A stretch of DNA of 64,000 nucleotides. It comes from Bilabrum cf. latius. Taxonomy: Eukaryota > Bigyra: Bicosoecida > Bigyra > Bicosoecida. Position numbers and translations under genes: made by a program. Under the pieces are notes generated by a model. That model was not told the origin of the DNA and ran no database searches. It saw nothing but the letters and a program-made list of their open reading frames with translations. How positions within the stretch are numbered: position 1 is the stretch's first letter; each line of letters begins with the position of its first letter. The DNA is taken from assembly GCA_965178125.1 (NCBI GenBank), contig OZ237755.1, forward strand, positions 434,001-498,000, given 5' to 3'. This document shows, one piece after another, positions 22,990 to 33,663 of the stretch.

Positions 22990-25729
22990 TCAGGTGGTGA
23001 CCCTCTCAGTTCCCTCGCCCCCCTCGCCCCCCCAGCCTGAAGGGAAGTCCCCTCCTAGACCTTTCCTCGCTGCTGCCACCAGACTGTCGAGGCGGGTGCC
23101 GGTGCCACCGCCGCTACCGCTTGTCACGTCGCTTCGCTGGGCAGCGCCATCGGGTGCAGCCGCTGCTGCGGCAGCCTGCCGGCGTACTCCCGCCGCTTTA
23201 CCGCCCTTGCCGCCCTGGCCGATGCGCTGAGACTTCTTTCCCTTTCGCCCGCCGACTGGAGACCCGGCGGCTGACCTCTCTGAGACAGGGTCTTTCATCG
23301 CCCGGTCGAATGCGTCCTCGCCGGAGGGCACACGGGACACACCAGCCGTCCCCAGCTCTGACCAGTTGGATTGGGCAGCCCCCTCATGCTGGGCTGCCGC
23401 ACCGCCGCCCAGCGGAGCAGACTCTGGGACTCGCTCGAAGGCGTCGTGGCCCTGAGAGCGCGCCAGCTCGGACAGCTGCTCGTTGCTCACGTCCGCGCCT
23501 CGACCTTCGGCGACTTTCTGCTCCGATGATCCCATGCCGAGCAGATTATCGTAGATGTCATCCTCCTGCCCATCATCCCCGCCAAGGCCGTCGAATTCGT
23601 TTGTTGCGATCCCGAAGGCGCCGGGGTCAGCCCGCTCTTGCGCCTTGTCCTCTCCTCCTCCGATGCGAGCATGACCCGCGGCTCGACGGGCCTCGTGACC
23701 CGCGGCTTGCTCCTCCCGCAATTCCTGCTCGCGAAGCAGGGCGATGATGTCGGTCTCCTGCTGCGGCAACACGGCTCCAAGCCTGGTGTAGTGCGAGGGC
23801 GTCTTGTTGTTGCTGTCTAATGCGCTCGTTGGGAAGCCGAACTCGAGCAGCTGCTTCACCCCCTCCACCGACTTTGCCATGCAAGCACGATGCAGCAACC
23901 CCACCGAGGCAGTTGGGATGCTTCCAGAGCCGAGCCTGTACTGCTGCCGGTGCGATTTCAGAGCGTTGAGCATACCGTGATTCACGGCGCGCGTCATGGC
24001 CTCGAACACGCCAACCCCGCTGGGACGGATGCACTTCCGGTTTACCTCGTCCACGAGCGAGTGGAAGGTCTTGCACCAGCGGAACGCGCGCATGCGATCG
24101 GTGCGAGACCTGGTGTGCGAATCCGATCCTGCGCCCGAAGCAGCGCGTACCTGCTCGTCGGCGGAAGCAGCAGCACTGCCGGCTGCAGATGCACCTGCTG
24201 CTACACCGCTGGCAGCAGCACCTGCTGCAGCGGCAAATCCGTCTGGCCCCCAGTGCGGCACCCCGGCCAAATCCACCCAGAACCGGGGCTGCTCCCCTCT
24301 GTCCCGCATCCAGTCCTGGTGCTGCCGCATGGCTGCAAGGTCTGCAGGCTTGCTCAGCGCGACCAGCGTTGTAAACGCCGCGGGAAGATTCGCCTCAGGT
24401 GCCACGTCAGTGCTTTCCTTCTCCTACATCTCCTTGGTCATCAGAAGGGTCTTAAGGCTGGCAGCGTGCTCAGCCCTAAGCCTTTTGGTATGCTCGTCGT
24501 GGCCAGCCTATGAAAGCACGGCGAGTTTCTTGGCCCCTGCGATCATTAGGAGGGCTGCAGGGGCCCAACGACCGAACTAGATGGCCAGGTGGAAGCACGA
24601 CAGGCCATCGTTGGAGCGGACGGCATCTGGGTCGGCGCCCAGGCGCAGCGCACGGCCGCATGAGGTCAGTGGTAGTTCCTTGCTCTCATTCATGATCATG
24701 AGCGCGGTTGCCCCTGCGTGCAGGTTGGGCTCATCGATGTTGGCCCCCTTCGCGAGCATCGCCTCCACGATCTCAAAGTGCTCCTGGTAGCACATCCGGA
24801 GGATGAGAGGCTCTGCCTGGTCGGGCTTGCGCGGGGGCTCGTAGAACACAGAGTGCTCGGCGCCTTTCTCCATGAGTGCGAGCACCAACCGAGTGAGTGG
24901 TCCACCAGAGCGCACGCAAGCAGCGATTAGCGCGGTGTGATTTATCTGCGGTTCTCAAATGGTGCTACAACCAGTCGGGCAGAATGGGCGCTGATAGTAA
25001 AGGGTGGATCTCGCTCGCAACAAGAAAATTCCAAGACACGGAACCAACTCACCCTTCCAAAGACGTTCGGGTTGGCCCCTGCATTCAATAATAGCATACC
25101 ACATTCCTCGCTCCCGTTTACGCAGCATTGGTACAAAGGCGTCCACCCGTTCTGCGAAGAGTGCCGAGTGTCCAGAGACCTGCCATTTCATCACGTCACG
25201 AATCGGTGGGAATGAGGAGCAGCCGTGCTCCAATCAATTTAATACGTTACTCACGCCCATAGCTATGTTTGGATCAGCATCGTGCTCAAGGAGCATCTTT
25301 AGGATCGAAGCGTCCTTCCTAGCAGCCGCCAAGAACAGCGACGTTTGGCCAGCCTGCGGTTAGAATAGCCAGGATTTCCAGAGCATAGCTGCACCATATC
25401 GCACATATTAGCACCATGGCGCACTAGGACCTCACTCGGTTCGTTGAATTGACGCTGGAGCCGGCTTCAACTAGCTGCTGTGCAACCTTGAGCTTGCCCT
25501 CGCGGCACGCAAGGATAAGAGGCGTGTTCCAAAACGAGTCTCTGGCGTAAACGAGTTCTATATTCTGTCTAAGGAGCCGCGTCAGCGTAGCTTCGAGCCC
25601 TTGACGCCCCGCCGCAAGGATCTCGACGTCGTCACCATCCAGCTTTCGCTTCTCTGCTTTGTGCAAAATCATCGCGGCAGCGCGGAAGCCAGCACCTTTA
25701 CAAGGCATGCTGACGGCAACCTGCGCCAT
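22990..25729 (-). CDS. Ankyrin-repeat protein
   Basis: Four exons on the minus strand, 25436-25729, 25255-25353, 25053-25151 and 22990-24945, give 815 residues ending in TGA. Introns are 82, 103 and 107 bp, all phase 0, with GTGAG donors and GCAG acceptors. The ATG at 25729 was chosen for its ACCATGG context. Ankyrin repeats read as FWNTPLILACREGK, QTSLFLAAARKD, NGWTPLYQCCVNGS, NHTALIAACVRSG, then ATALMIMNES, DGLSCFHLAIQFG and VGLLHRACMAKS further on. Exons 2 and 3 are each exactly 99 bp, one 33-residue repeat apiece. The last 250 residues are Gly/Ala-rich, basic and disordered. Three TAG codons lie near residues 265-330. It is a protein-interaction scaffold by family; its partner is unknown. 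Confidence 0.86.
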
Positions 25730-25898
25730 GGTGCGCCTAGAAATTGCACAGCGAGTACGAAAGCTGCCGCGGCCCGCGGTGTGTTCGACGACGCGAACGT
25801 TCGGTTTTAGGTTCGTTGACCGCAGGCTTGCGACCACCGAGACCGTGCCGTATGCTCACTTCTCGAAATTCCCAAGTGGACACAACCGCGACGAAAAC
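25730..25898. promoter_or_regulatory. Divergent promoter region (ankyrin gene / TOP6B)
   Basis: 169 bp between divergent ATG codons. No motif is recognised; the role is inferred from orientation. Confidence 0.3.
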
Positions 25899-28519
25899 AT
25901 GGAGCCCAATTCGTCAAGAGGATTAGGGTTTTTTGCTCACAACCTTTCGATGGTTGGATTTCCGAACGTTGAGACGGGGTAAGGATTAAAGGGCGAAAGA
26001 AGCCGCTCTTGCTCGCTTTGGCTTGCTCGAGCACACGCTTGACATTGTATCCCCTTTCTGCGTCACGCAGTTCGTATCGTTCTGTGCAAGAGTTGCTGGA
26101 AAACGCAATGGATGCCGTCGAAGCGAGAAGAATTGAATCCTCGCTTCGACAGCATGAGGCCCGGGTATCGATCAGGCTGCAACAGAGCTCGCCGGGCTTC
26201 GTCGATTTGGAAGTCAAGGACATTGGAGAAGGCATGCCACCAACAGATATACCCAGCTTGTGTGGTCAAATTTTCTGCTCCAGCAAGCGCTTCGGCGCAG
26301 CAGAGCTTGCGAAAGAATGTGCGGACGGCAGGCACGGTGGGACGCATGGCATCGGGCTCAAGATGACAATGCTCAACGCTGCACTAAGGGCCCCCGATAT
26401 GCTTACATCGATAACTACTTCTTCAAGTACATCGTTGTCAGATGCTTTGGCCCGCTAGTCCGGGCAAGCGGCAAGACGATGCGGAACGATCGACCTGATA
26501 TCTACGACTGCTACCATGGAGACGGTTGCATGGACGCGGCTTGGACTTGCATCTGTAGGCAGGGCTGGAGGGCATCAAGAGCAGCAAGCCGGAACATTCC
26601 ACAATCCTGCAGAAGTACTTGCGCGAGCGAATCCGTCCATTCTCGTGCTCAAGCAGGCGCACAAGCCCAAGCCGAAAGGCCTCTCGGCTGGCAGTAGCAT
26701 CAGGGCCACGATTCCCGGCAAGGTAGAGCACATGGCAAGATTCTCTACGACATACTTGCAATGCTGCGCCGCGGCAAACAGCCTTCCAGGTCCGTGTCGA
26801 CTTGTGTTGCCGGTGCAGGCTGTCACTGGTTCGGCTGCGGCCGGCACGGCGAGCCCCGAAGACCACAGCACTTGCTTCTCCAACGGTGAAGTAGACAACG
26901 CGGGCGTATTGGCGGCTGGAACTGGCCGTGCAGCGGCGACAGTTAACCAAATAGAGGTACAAGTAGAGGCAATGTGCGTCTTGCGTCCTAGCTCTGGTGC
27001 AGGGGACGCTTCCAAGTCACCGGCAGGTAGCCGGGGCCGAGCTGGTCCAGTCTCTCTCGCCACAGCCAACGCGATGGCCAAGCAGGGCACATTGCATGTG
27101 CGTCAAATCGCCATCGTACGACTCGTTAATGGTCTGCCTGTCCTGTTAGGACCATGCAAAGACGGTGCTGTGCGTGCGAGCATATTCGGATGTGCCACTG
27201 ACACGGGAGCACCCGTAGCAGCAGGCAAGCACTAGTAGGCTGCAGCCACTGCTGCGGCCGGCTCTAGAGGGGCGACAAACCCTGATTTATCCGATGGCCG
27301 TAGCAGCAATGCTGCCCCGCGTGCAGGCCTCAAGCGACGGAGGAACTCGAACAAAGAGGCCAAGCAGGTCCGCTGGTCCCGATTCGGCCTCCGGGTGCGG
27401 CCTGTCGACGCTGGACCTCACGAGGGGGGCGAGGGGCAGGGCGCAAAGGCAGCAACTGGCACGGAAGAAAACGGAGCAACATCGAAGGATGTTCGCAAAG
27501 GAAGCCTATTCGATCTTGTCGAGAGTGGCTTTAGTGGAGTGCTGCGAGGTACCGTGACGGACGCGTGCGACAGGCATGCAGCCAAGGCGGCTTCAGCCGA
27601 TACGCTGTCTCGGCGGGCAGAGCGTCGAATGACAGTGGCATCAGGGGTGAAAATAGGAGCCGACCCAACTGGTACAGTCTCTGCATCCTCACTAGCAGGA
27701 AGCGCGGATAGTGGGGAGCAAGGTGCTGACCAAGAGTCGGCATCGTCCGCTGCAACAGCGAGGGGCAGCCGCCTCCCAGCCTCAGGGTCAGGGTCAGGGT
27801 CAGGGTCAGGGTCAGGGTCAGGGTCAGGGTCAGGGTCAGGGTCAGGGTCAGGGTCAGGGTCAGGGTCAGGGTCAGGGTCAGGGTCAGGGTCAGGGTCGAG
27901 CATCCGAGGCCGCACAGCGCGTCAGCCGGCAGACATTTTGCTTCTTGTCAAGGTCCTTCCCATGCAAGATAGGAGAGCTGTTGCTGAGGGCAGCTCTTCA
28001 GATGCTGCCAGTGAAGGACATGGCACTCAGCAGTCAGAGGTGGTGCCGAGCACGGCCGCCGCCGACCGCAAGGGGGAGGGGACCAGCCGCGCTGCTGCTA
28101 CGGGCACCAGCCGCAATCCAGCACCGGTCCCCCGTCGGTCAAAGGCGGTGAAGTATGCCAACCTTGCAAAGACCTACATCCCCGCCGACGGTCCGACGCT
28201 CGAGGCCATCACTGCAGCCACGGAGGAGGCCATGGGCGGGCTGAAGGCCAAGCTGCCTGACCTGTTCGTGGCAGAGGCAGAGCTCAGCGACAGGGCCACG
28301 CTGGCTCAGCACCTGCCCACAATTTCGAGAGCATTTGGTAGCATACTGGCGGGAGCTCCGCAGTTCATGCGGCATTCGATTTGCCAGAGGCTTCGCGTGG
28401 AAGAGCCCCAAGCAGCGGCGGATGAGCTGCACTCGCTTCTGCTTGGGCAATGCCTGCGAGCTAGAGCTTCCCTCCGGGATGCGGACAAGCGGAGCCGAAA
28501 GCGCTCAAAGATTGACTGA
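25899..28519 (+). CDS. TOP6B: DNA topoisomerase VI subunit B
   Basis: Two exons, 25899-25978 and 26071-28519, give 842 residues ending in TGA. The 92-bp intron (GTAAGG...ACGCAG) joins MVGFPNVETG to SYRSVQELLENAMDA. The GHKL ATPase is plain: ELLENAMDA with Asn38, DIGEGMP with Asp77, then FCSSKRFG and GTHGIGLKMTM (residues 117-126), the latter like the TOP6B lid rather than MutL or Hsp90. The transducer-like part has PGKVEHMARFSTTYL and IAIVRLVNGLPVLLG. The C-terminus AVKYANLAKTYIPAD and LPTISRAFGSIL matches the usual helical end. By family it pairs with a SPO11-like A subunit to make ATP-driven double-strand passage, or acts in meiotic break formation. Disordered inserts, including about 38 residues of Gly-Ser, swell it beyond the plant length of about 670. 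Confidence 0.85.
27782..27895 (+). repeat. (TCAGGG)19 perfect hexanucleotide array inside TOP6B
   Basis: Nineteen uninterrupted TCAGGG units (114 bp) encode alternating Ser-Gly at about residues 598-636 of TOP6B. The unit is one base away from the TTAGGG telomere repeat and is G-rich on the coding strand, so quadruplex formation is plausible. Being a multiple of six, length changes keep the frame. Confidence 0.95.
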
Positions 28520-28683
28520 AGACTGAGACTGATTCCAGCAAGTTGGTGCCGGCCGAAGGAGCAGCCCGTGTGCTCCACTGCAACATTCCGGATCGAGGAT
28601 TGTTGCGGTCCGGCCTTGCTTGCCAGCAAAAACGATGCTTCTCAATACCGCCAAGCCATTTGTGAATTAACTGATTTCATCGC

Positions 28684-31600
28684 ATGGCGATGATATCTGA
28701 TGAAGAGGCCCATGGGCGCCGTGGAAAGCAACATGATTCAAACCACTCCATGCCGCTGCTGCTGCCTCTGTCGCTGGCAAATTCTCGTTTTGCCGCGGCG
28801 ATAAGGTCCAGACTAGAAGATTCATTTGGAATTAAGCACCTCTCGCGGCTACAGCATGAATCTATTGCAGCTGTGGGCAGGATGCAATCTGTTGTGGTGA
28901 ATGCTCCGACAGGTGCCGGTAAATCGCTCGTATCGGAGCTAGCAGTTGCTCAATGTACCCTATGCAGCAAAAAGCTGGCGATTGTGGTAGTGCCATTTGT
29001 GGCGCTTGTATAGGAGCAAGCGCAAAGGCTGAGGGGGATCCTACCGGATGCCGTGAAGGTGCAGACTGTTTCTGGGGCAGCTGCCCAGCCAAGGATTCGA
29101 GCTGGAGAAGCCATCGTTTGCACCATCGAGAGGGCATCATCAATAATCAGTCTCATCATGGGCAAGAAGAAACTGAAACAGCTCGGGCTTGTGGTCGTGG
29201 ATGAGCTACACATGGTAGGCGACCCTCGAAGGGGTCCAAAGCTCGAGGTCCTCCTCGCAAAGCTGCTCATGGCCCGCCGGGCCAATACTCTAGGAGGAGC
29301 AGGAAGCAGCGACGACACAGTAGACCATGTGGACCGGGTGCAGCTCGCCGCAAGCGCTCTGTTCAAAGCACCTGGCACTGCTGCTATGTCGGATGAGGAA
29401 CCACCTGCCCCTGGGGCGGGGACGGGGGCGGACCAAAAATCCTCCTCGCACCCTGCTGCCACTGAAACAGAACCTTTAGCAGCTTCCCAGCGTCCCGATC
29501 AAGATGCTATTTAGATTGTCGGGCTCTCTGCCACGATGCCCAACCGCGAGACCATCGCCTCATGGCTGGGTGCAATCCTAGTCCCTGCAGCAGGTGCACC
29601 CCCGGTGGCTCGACCGGTGCGCCTGACCGAATACGTCGTGCTCGCGGGAGACGGGTTGTAGCCAATGGTACGCGCAGGAAGTCTACCGAACGCAAGTGGC
29701 GCTAGGCACGGCTAGGCAGCAGCACCAAGGCAGCTTCCCGCCGCAGACACTGGCACTGGTAAAGCAGCCAAGCGCTCCATGCCACGAACAACACCCGCAC
29801 GGAAAGGCAACGGCTGGGGTATGCAAGTGCTTAAGCTAACAGAGGTGGTACAGCTCCAAGCTAGCGGTGGGAGGGCGAGTGGACGCAGGAAAATGCCTCC
29901 CCCCAGAAGGATGATCGCATGTAAGGAGCTCTCGGAGCAGGTGGGTCGCAACCCGACCCTCCCCATGGAGGTGCAGGGCCTCCTCCATGACCTGGATAAA
30001 GATGGATGGATGCGAGTGACGCTGTTTGAGCTGCTTCAGGATAGACGGGTCGTGATTTTCTGCTCCAATCCCAGCCAGACCACCAGCGCGGCTCGCAGCT
30101 TGGGCAGGGTGCTCGCTGCCCTCGAGCGGTAGAGTTATGCATCGCCAGGTGCAGGGGCCGCACAGCCCCAGGGAGCGGTTTTGCCCACTTCAGTACCGAA
30201 ACCATCACTGGCAAGCACTGCAGCCTCGTCATCGTCCGGAAATTCGATGGATACTTCGGCCTACTCGAGCGCGAGCCAGGCCATGCGAGGGCTAGCACGC
30301 AGCGATGCGGCAGCTCGGTTCGGGACCACAATGCAGGACCCAGTCACGGCTGCATAGCTATGGAGTCGATACCGCAAGGCGCACAGACAGGCCGCCGATC
30401 GAGCTTTAGCACAGGTGCTTTGCAGATCGGCGCAGCCGGTACCGCGGGACCGGCAACAGCTGCTAGAGCTGGGCGTGGGCGTGCACAACGGGGAGCTGGG
30501 AGACGATCAGAGAGAGGCGATCGAGACGTGCTTCAAGGAGGGCCAGGTCAGATGCCTGATCGCCACATCCACGGTATCTGCGGGCGTAAATCTTCCCGCC
30601 GACACGGTTGTGGTGCGTTGCCCATCCATGCCCACTGAGGCCGGGATTCGCCCGATCAGCACGGAGAGGTATCTCCAGATGGTCGGCAGGGCAGGGAGAC
30701 AAGGACTCAGCACGGAGGGTCGAAGCTACCTGATCCCGTTTCGGGGAAAGTGCCCCACAGACTTTGCGTCGTGCGTTTTGGCTGCACGAAAATGGTCGCA
30801 GGGGAAGCCTGTTGTCGAGAACGTATCTGCTGTGGCACGAGCGTCGACAGGGTAGTGGCGTGGCGATTGGAGCCAGGTGTGCGGCCTTATAGACAGACTG
30901 TTTGTGCTGCGTGGCATGACCCCGGTCGAAAGCGGGCTGGATGGCCCTCAGTCTGCATCCGCGGGCTCGCGGTCGGGCAGCTCCTCCATGCGTCGCCACT
31001 CGGTTGCATCGCCCAAGGCAGGGCCCGGGTCTCCTGCTGTGGCAGTGGATGAGGTCGAGGTTGGTCTGGCGCTGCACCTCCTCGAACTGATTGCTGCGGG
31101 CGTTGTGGAAACCACAGCTGACTGCAACGCATTCTTGCAGTCAACACTACTGCACGCACAGCGGCCTGCGGATGCGCAGCGCTGCCTGGCCCGGTCATTG
31201 GATTTCCTGCTGTCGTATCAGTTCGCCATTCCAGTGGCTCTGCCAGCCGCAACTACGGAAGGTGTCGCTGTAGCAGCAGCAGGCGGGAGTCATACTGGCG
31301 CTGAATAGTCACCATCAGCGCCGGCGGGTGCTGACAGGAAGTTCGTGATATGTGCCACGCGGCTTGGGCATGCTTGCGCCTCGAGTGGGCTGCCTCCGCT
31401 GGCCACGATTCGGGTTGCGGAAGAGCTTTCCGAGTGCATGCAGGTAGGGATTCCTCCGGCTAGTGATGTTTTCTGCCTGTTCATTCTGCTGGGCCAGTGC
31501 GAGCTGGTGCTGCGCAACGCTGGCAGGGACGCGGTGATCAAGGCCGCCAAGAGGATGTGTCAGAGTGCCCGCCGCAAGGCAGAGAGTGCGCTGGCATCGT

Positions 31601-33414
31601 GGGAACGAGGGAGAGTATCCCTGCAGGTGCCAGCGATTGCTGGCGCCGAGCATCTGGACGCCATTCGTGGAATGGACGGAAGGTTCACAATTGGTGCTCA
31701 ATTCATGGCTTCATTTTTAGTAGACGGGGCATTGCGGCTGCTGCGCGTGCCGAGCGTGGCATCAGCGTAGACTCCGCTCGCTTCAGCTAGGAAAGGAACC
31801 AGCGCCCAGGTGGCGATGGAACCAGATGAGAGTAGCCCAGCTGACAGTGAGAGGCAGGCGGGCCCTGATTAGTCGTCGTCGTCTTCAGCTTCGGACGCTG
31901 AGAATGTGCGCAGTAAAGCAGAGGGTGATGTGATGCGGCACCGCTGGGAGCCCGCCTCGATGGAGAACGCAGCACGGCATGCCAGGGATCGCCCGTTCCA
32001 CGCTACCTCGGTGTTTGCACCTAGGAGCAGCTACCAAGCCAGGCTGTATCAGGTGCGATATTTTTTTGCCGAGCTTGTGCACCAGCTGACGCAAGGTGCG
32101 GACCCATTCGCCCTGTGCGACCGCTGGGGCTTGCCGCGAGGACTGCTGTCGAAGCTATGGCATGACCTGTCCACTAGCTCTCGATAGGTGCTGCAGGTTG
32201 CCAAGGGACTTGGATATGACTTGCTGCATGCCGCATTGAGTCGCATGAATGGCCGGCTAAGTAAAGGCGCGGTTGGGCCCCAGCTAACCTTGCTGCGGTA
32301 GCTCCCATCGCTGCGTCGGCACTTCGCTTCCTAGCTGGCCAAAGCTGGAATTAAGGATGCTGCTGGCGTGCTCGAGCAGCCCGTAGAGAAACTAGCAGAG
32401 ATTCTCCGGCGCGCGCTTCCTTACGCCTCTGCGGCAACGCCTGCTGCTGGCCCACCGGGAGTAGGCCAGTCAGTTTCCGGTGGCTAGTCAGCTGGGTGGA
32501 CTACCTCTGCCACCGCAGCTGCTACTTCGAGTAGTACTGCAGGAAGTTCTAACCGCAAAGCAGGTGGCGATGATGTCTCCCCCCAGACAGCAGGGGGTGA
32601 TGGGGCAGTTGTGTCTCGCGACACCGAGGGCCAGATGTGGGAGCAGCTAGTGCAGCTGGCGTGTATGCTGCAGACAGAAGCCAAGCAGTTTGCCAGCAGG
32701 CGAGCAAAGCTAGGCATAGATATGTCAGTTCACTACCAGGATGAAGACCCCGGGAGACGCCCGATGCCCGGTGGAGACTCCAGGGGCCAGGCACGGCCGG
32801 ATACGGGCAGTGGCAGAGATGTGGGTGCAGCGGTGGCAGACATGAATGCGGCGAGAGCTAGGTGGCTGGCAGCTCGCCAAAAACAGAACCCCACAGCTTC
32901 AAAGCAAGCCGAAGTTGCACAGCCGCTCACGGGTGCGGGTCCTAGCCAGGTTGCTCGCCCCGTCGAAGCACTTGCTCGGGGTTCTAGTTCCCGCGCTCCT
33001 TTGAATGCCTCCAGAATCGCCAAACAGGCTGGATTGGATGTGCTGCTGCATAGACTGACAAGTTTGCCCGTGGAATAGTCACATGGTGCTGCAAGAGTGG
33101 CAGCACCTCAGGGTAGTGCTCAGCACCCCGGGATGCAATCGAGCCAAAGCCACGGCACACCGGCCGGAGCTGTCCAGCCACCCATGGATGAAGATGGTGG
33201 CAGTGAGATTCGTGCATTGGAGGCAGGTAGACCGGCTACGGCGCGCGGCGCCAAGCGGCCCCGAGCATAGAGCCCGAGGGACTAGGGTGCGATGAGCCTG
33301 CAGTTTGGTGCGCCGGGCGCCGAGTCAGATGGCGCGGGGCCACTTGGCGCGGGTACCGAAGAAAGCATGAGCTCCATAGATCCGACTGAGCTGCTAGCTC
33401 TTCTAGATGACTGA
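28684..33414 (+). CDS. HELQ/POLQ-type superfamily 2 DNA helicase
   Basis: Single exon, 1,576 residues, ATG at 28684 and TGA at 33412, with 18 in-frame TAG and no TAA or TGA. Helicase motifs in order are APTGAGKS (residue 74), VVPFVALVQEQ (motif Ia), CTIERASS, VVVDELHMVGD (near 173), IVGLSATMPN (near 281), VIFCSNPS, ATSTVSAGVNLPAD (near 628) and YLQMVGRAGRQG (near 665). These match the POLQ helicase domain and HELQ closely. TAG at 29011 and 29512 replaces the Gln usual in VQE and in QIVG-SAT. Residues after about 1150 are disordered, and no family A polymerase motif is visible, so this is a stand-alone helicase: HELQ, or a POLQ helicase separated from its polymerase. By family it acts in end joining or replication-coupled repair. 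Confidence 0.9.
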
Positions 33415-33663
33415 GACGGGGCTGAGTACCGGCTGAGAGCGGCCCCGTCGCAGGCAGCAGGTGCGTGCTGCCACTGGCAGTGCGTGCTCTCTCGCAGGTT
33501 CCGGTTTCAAGTGCAATGCTCAGCACGATGGTTCAGGAGCACCATTTCCCCACTCTGATTCCATATATTCAGAATAGAACTGCATAGAACCATTATTTTT
33601 GCATTCATCATTAGGCTACTAAGTTTAACGCGGTGGCCACTGGCACTGGCAGGTGTACAAGTA

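Noticed and set aside
27782-27895. CRISPR array or true chromosome end
   Set aside because: The units are contiguous hexamers without spacers, and coding sequence continues on both sides.
27418-27915. Minus-strand (Asp-Pro)n reading frame
   Set aside because: It is the complement of the TCAGGG repeat in TOP6B; the plus strand continues the conserved TOP6B frame on both sides.
29011-29514. Pyrrolysine or programmed readthrough at TAG
   Set aside because: TAG occurs throughout disordered and conserved regions of every gene, sometimes in pairs or triplets (e.g. near 6477-6482 and 10340), with no shared downstream element visible.
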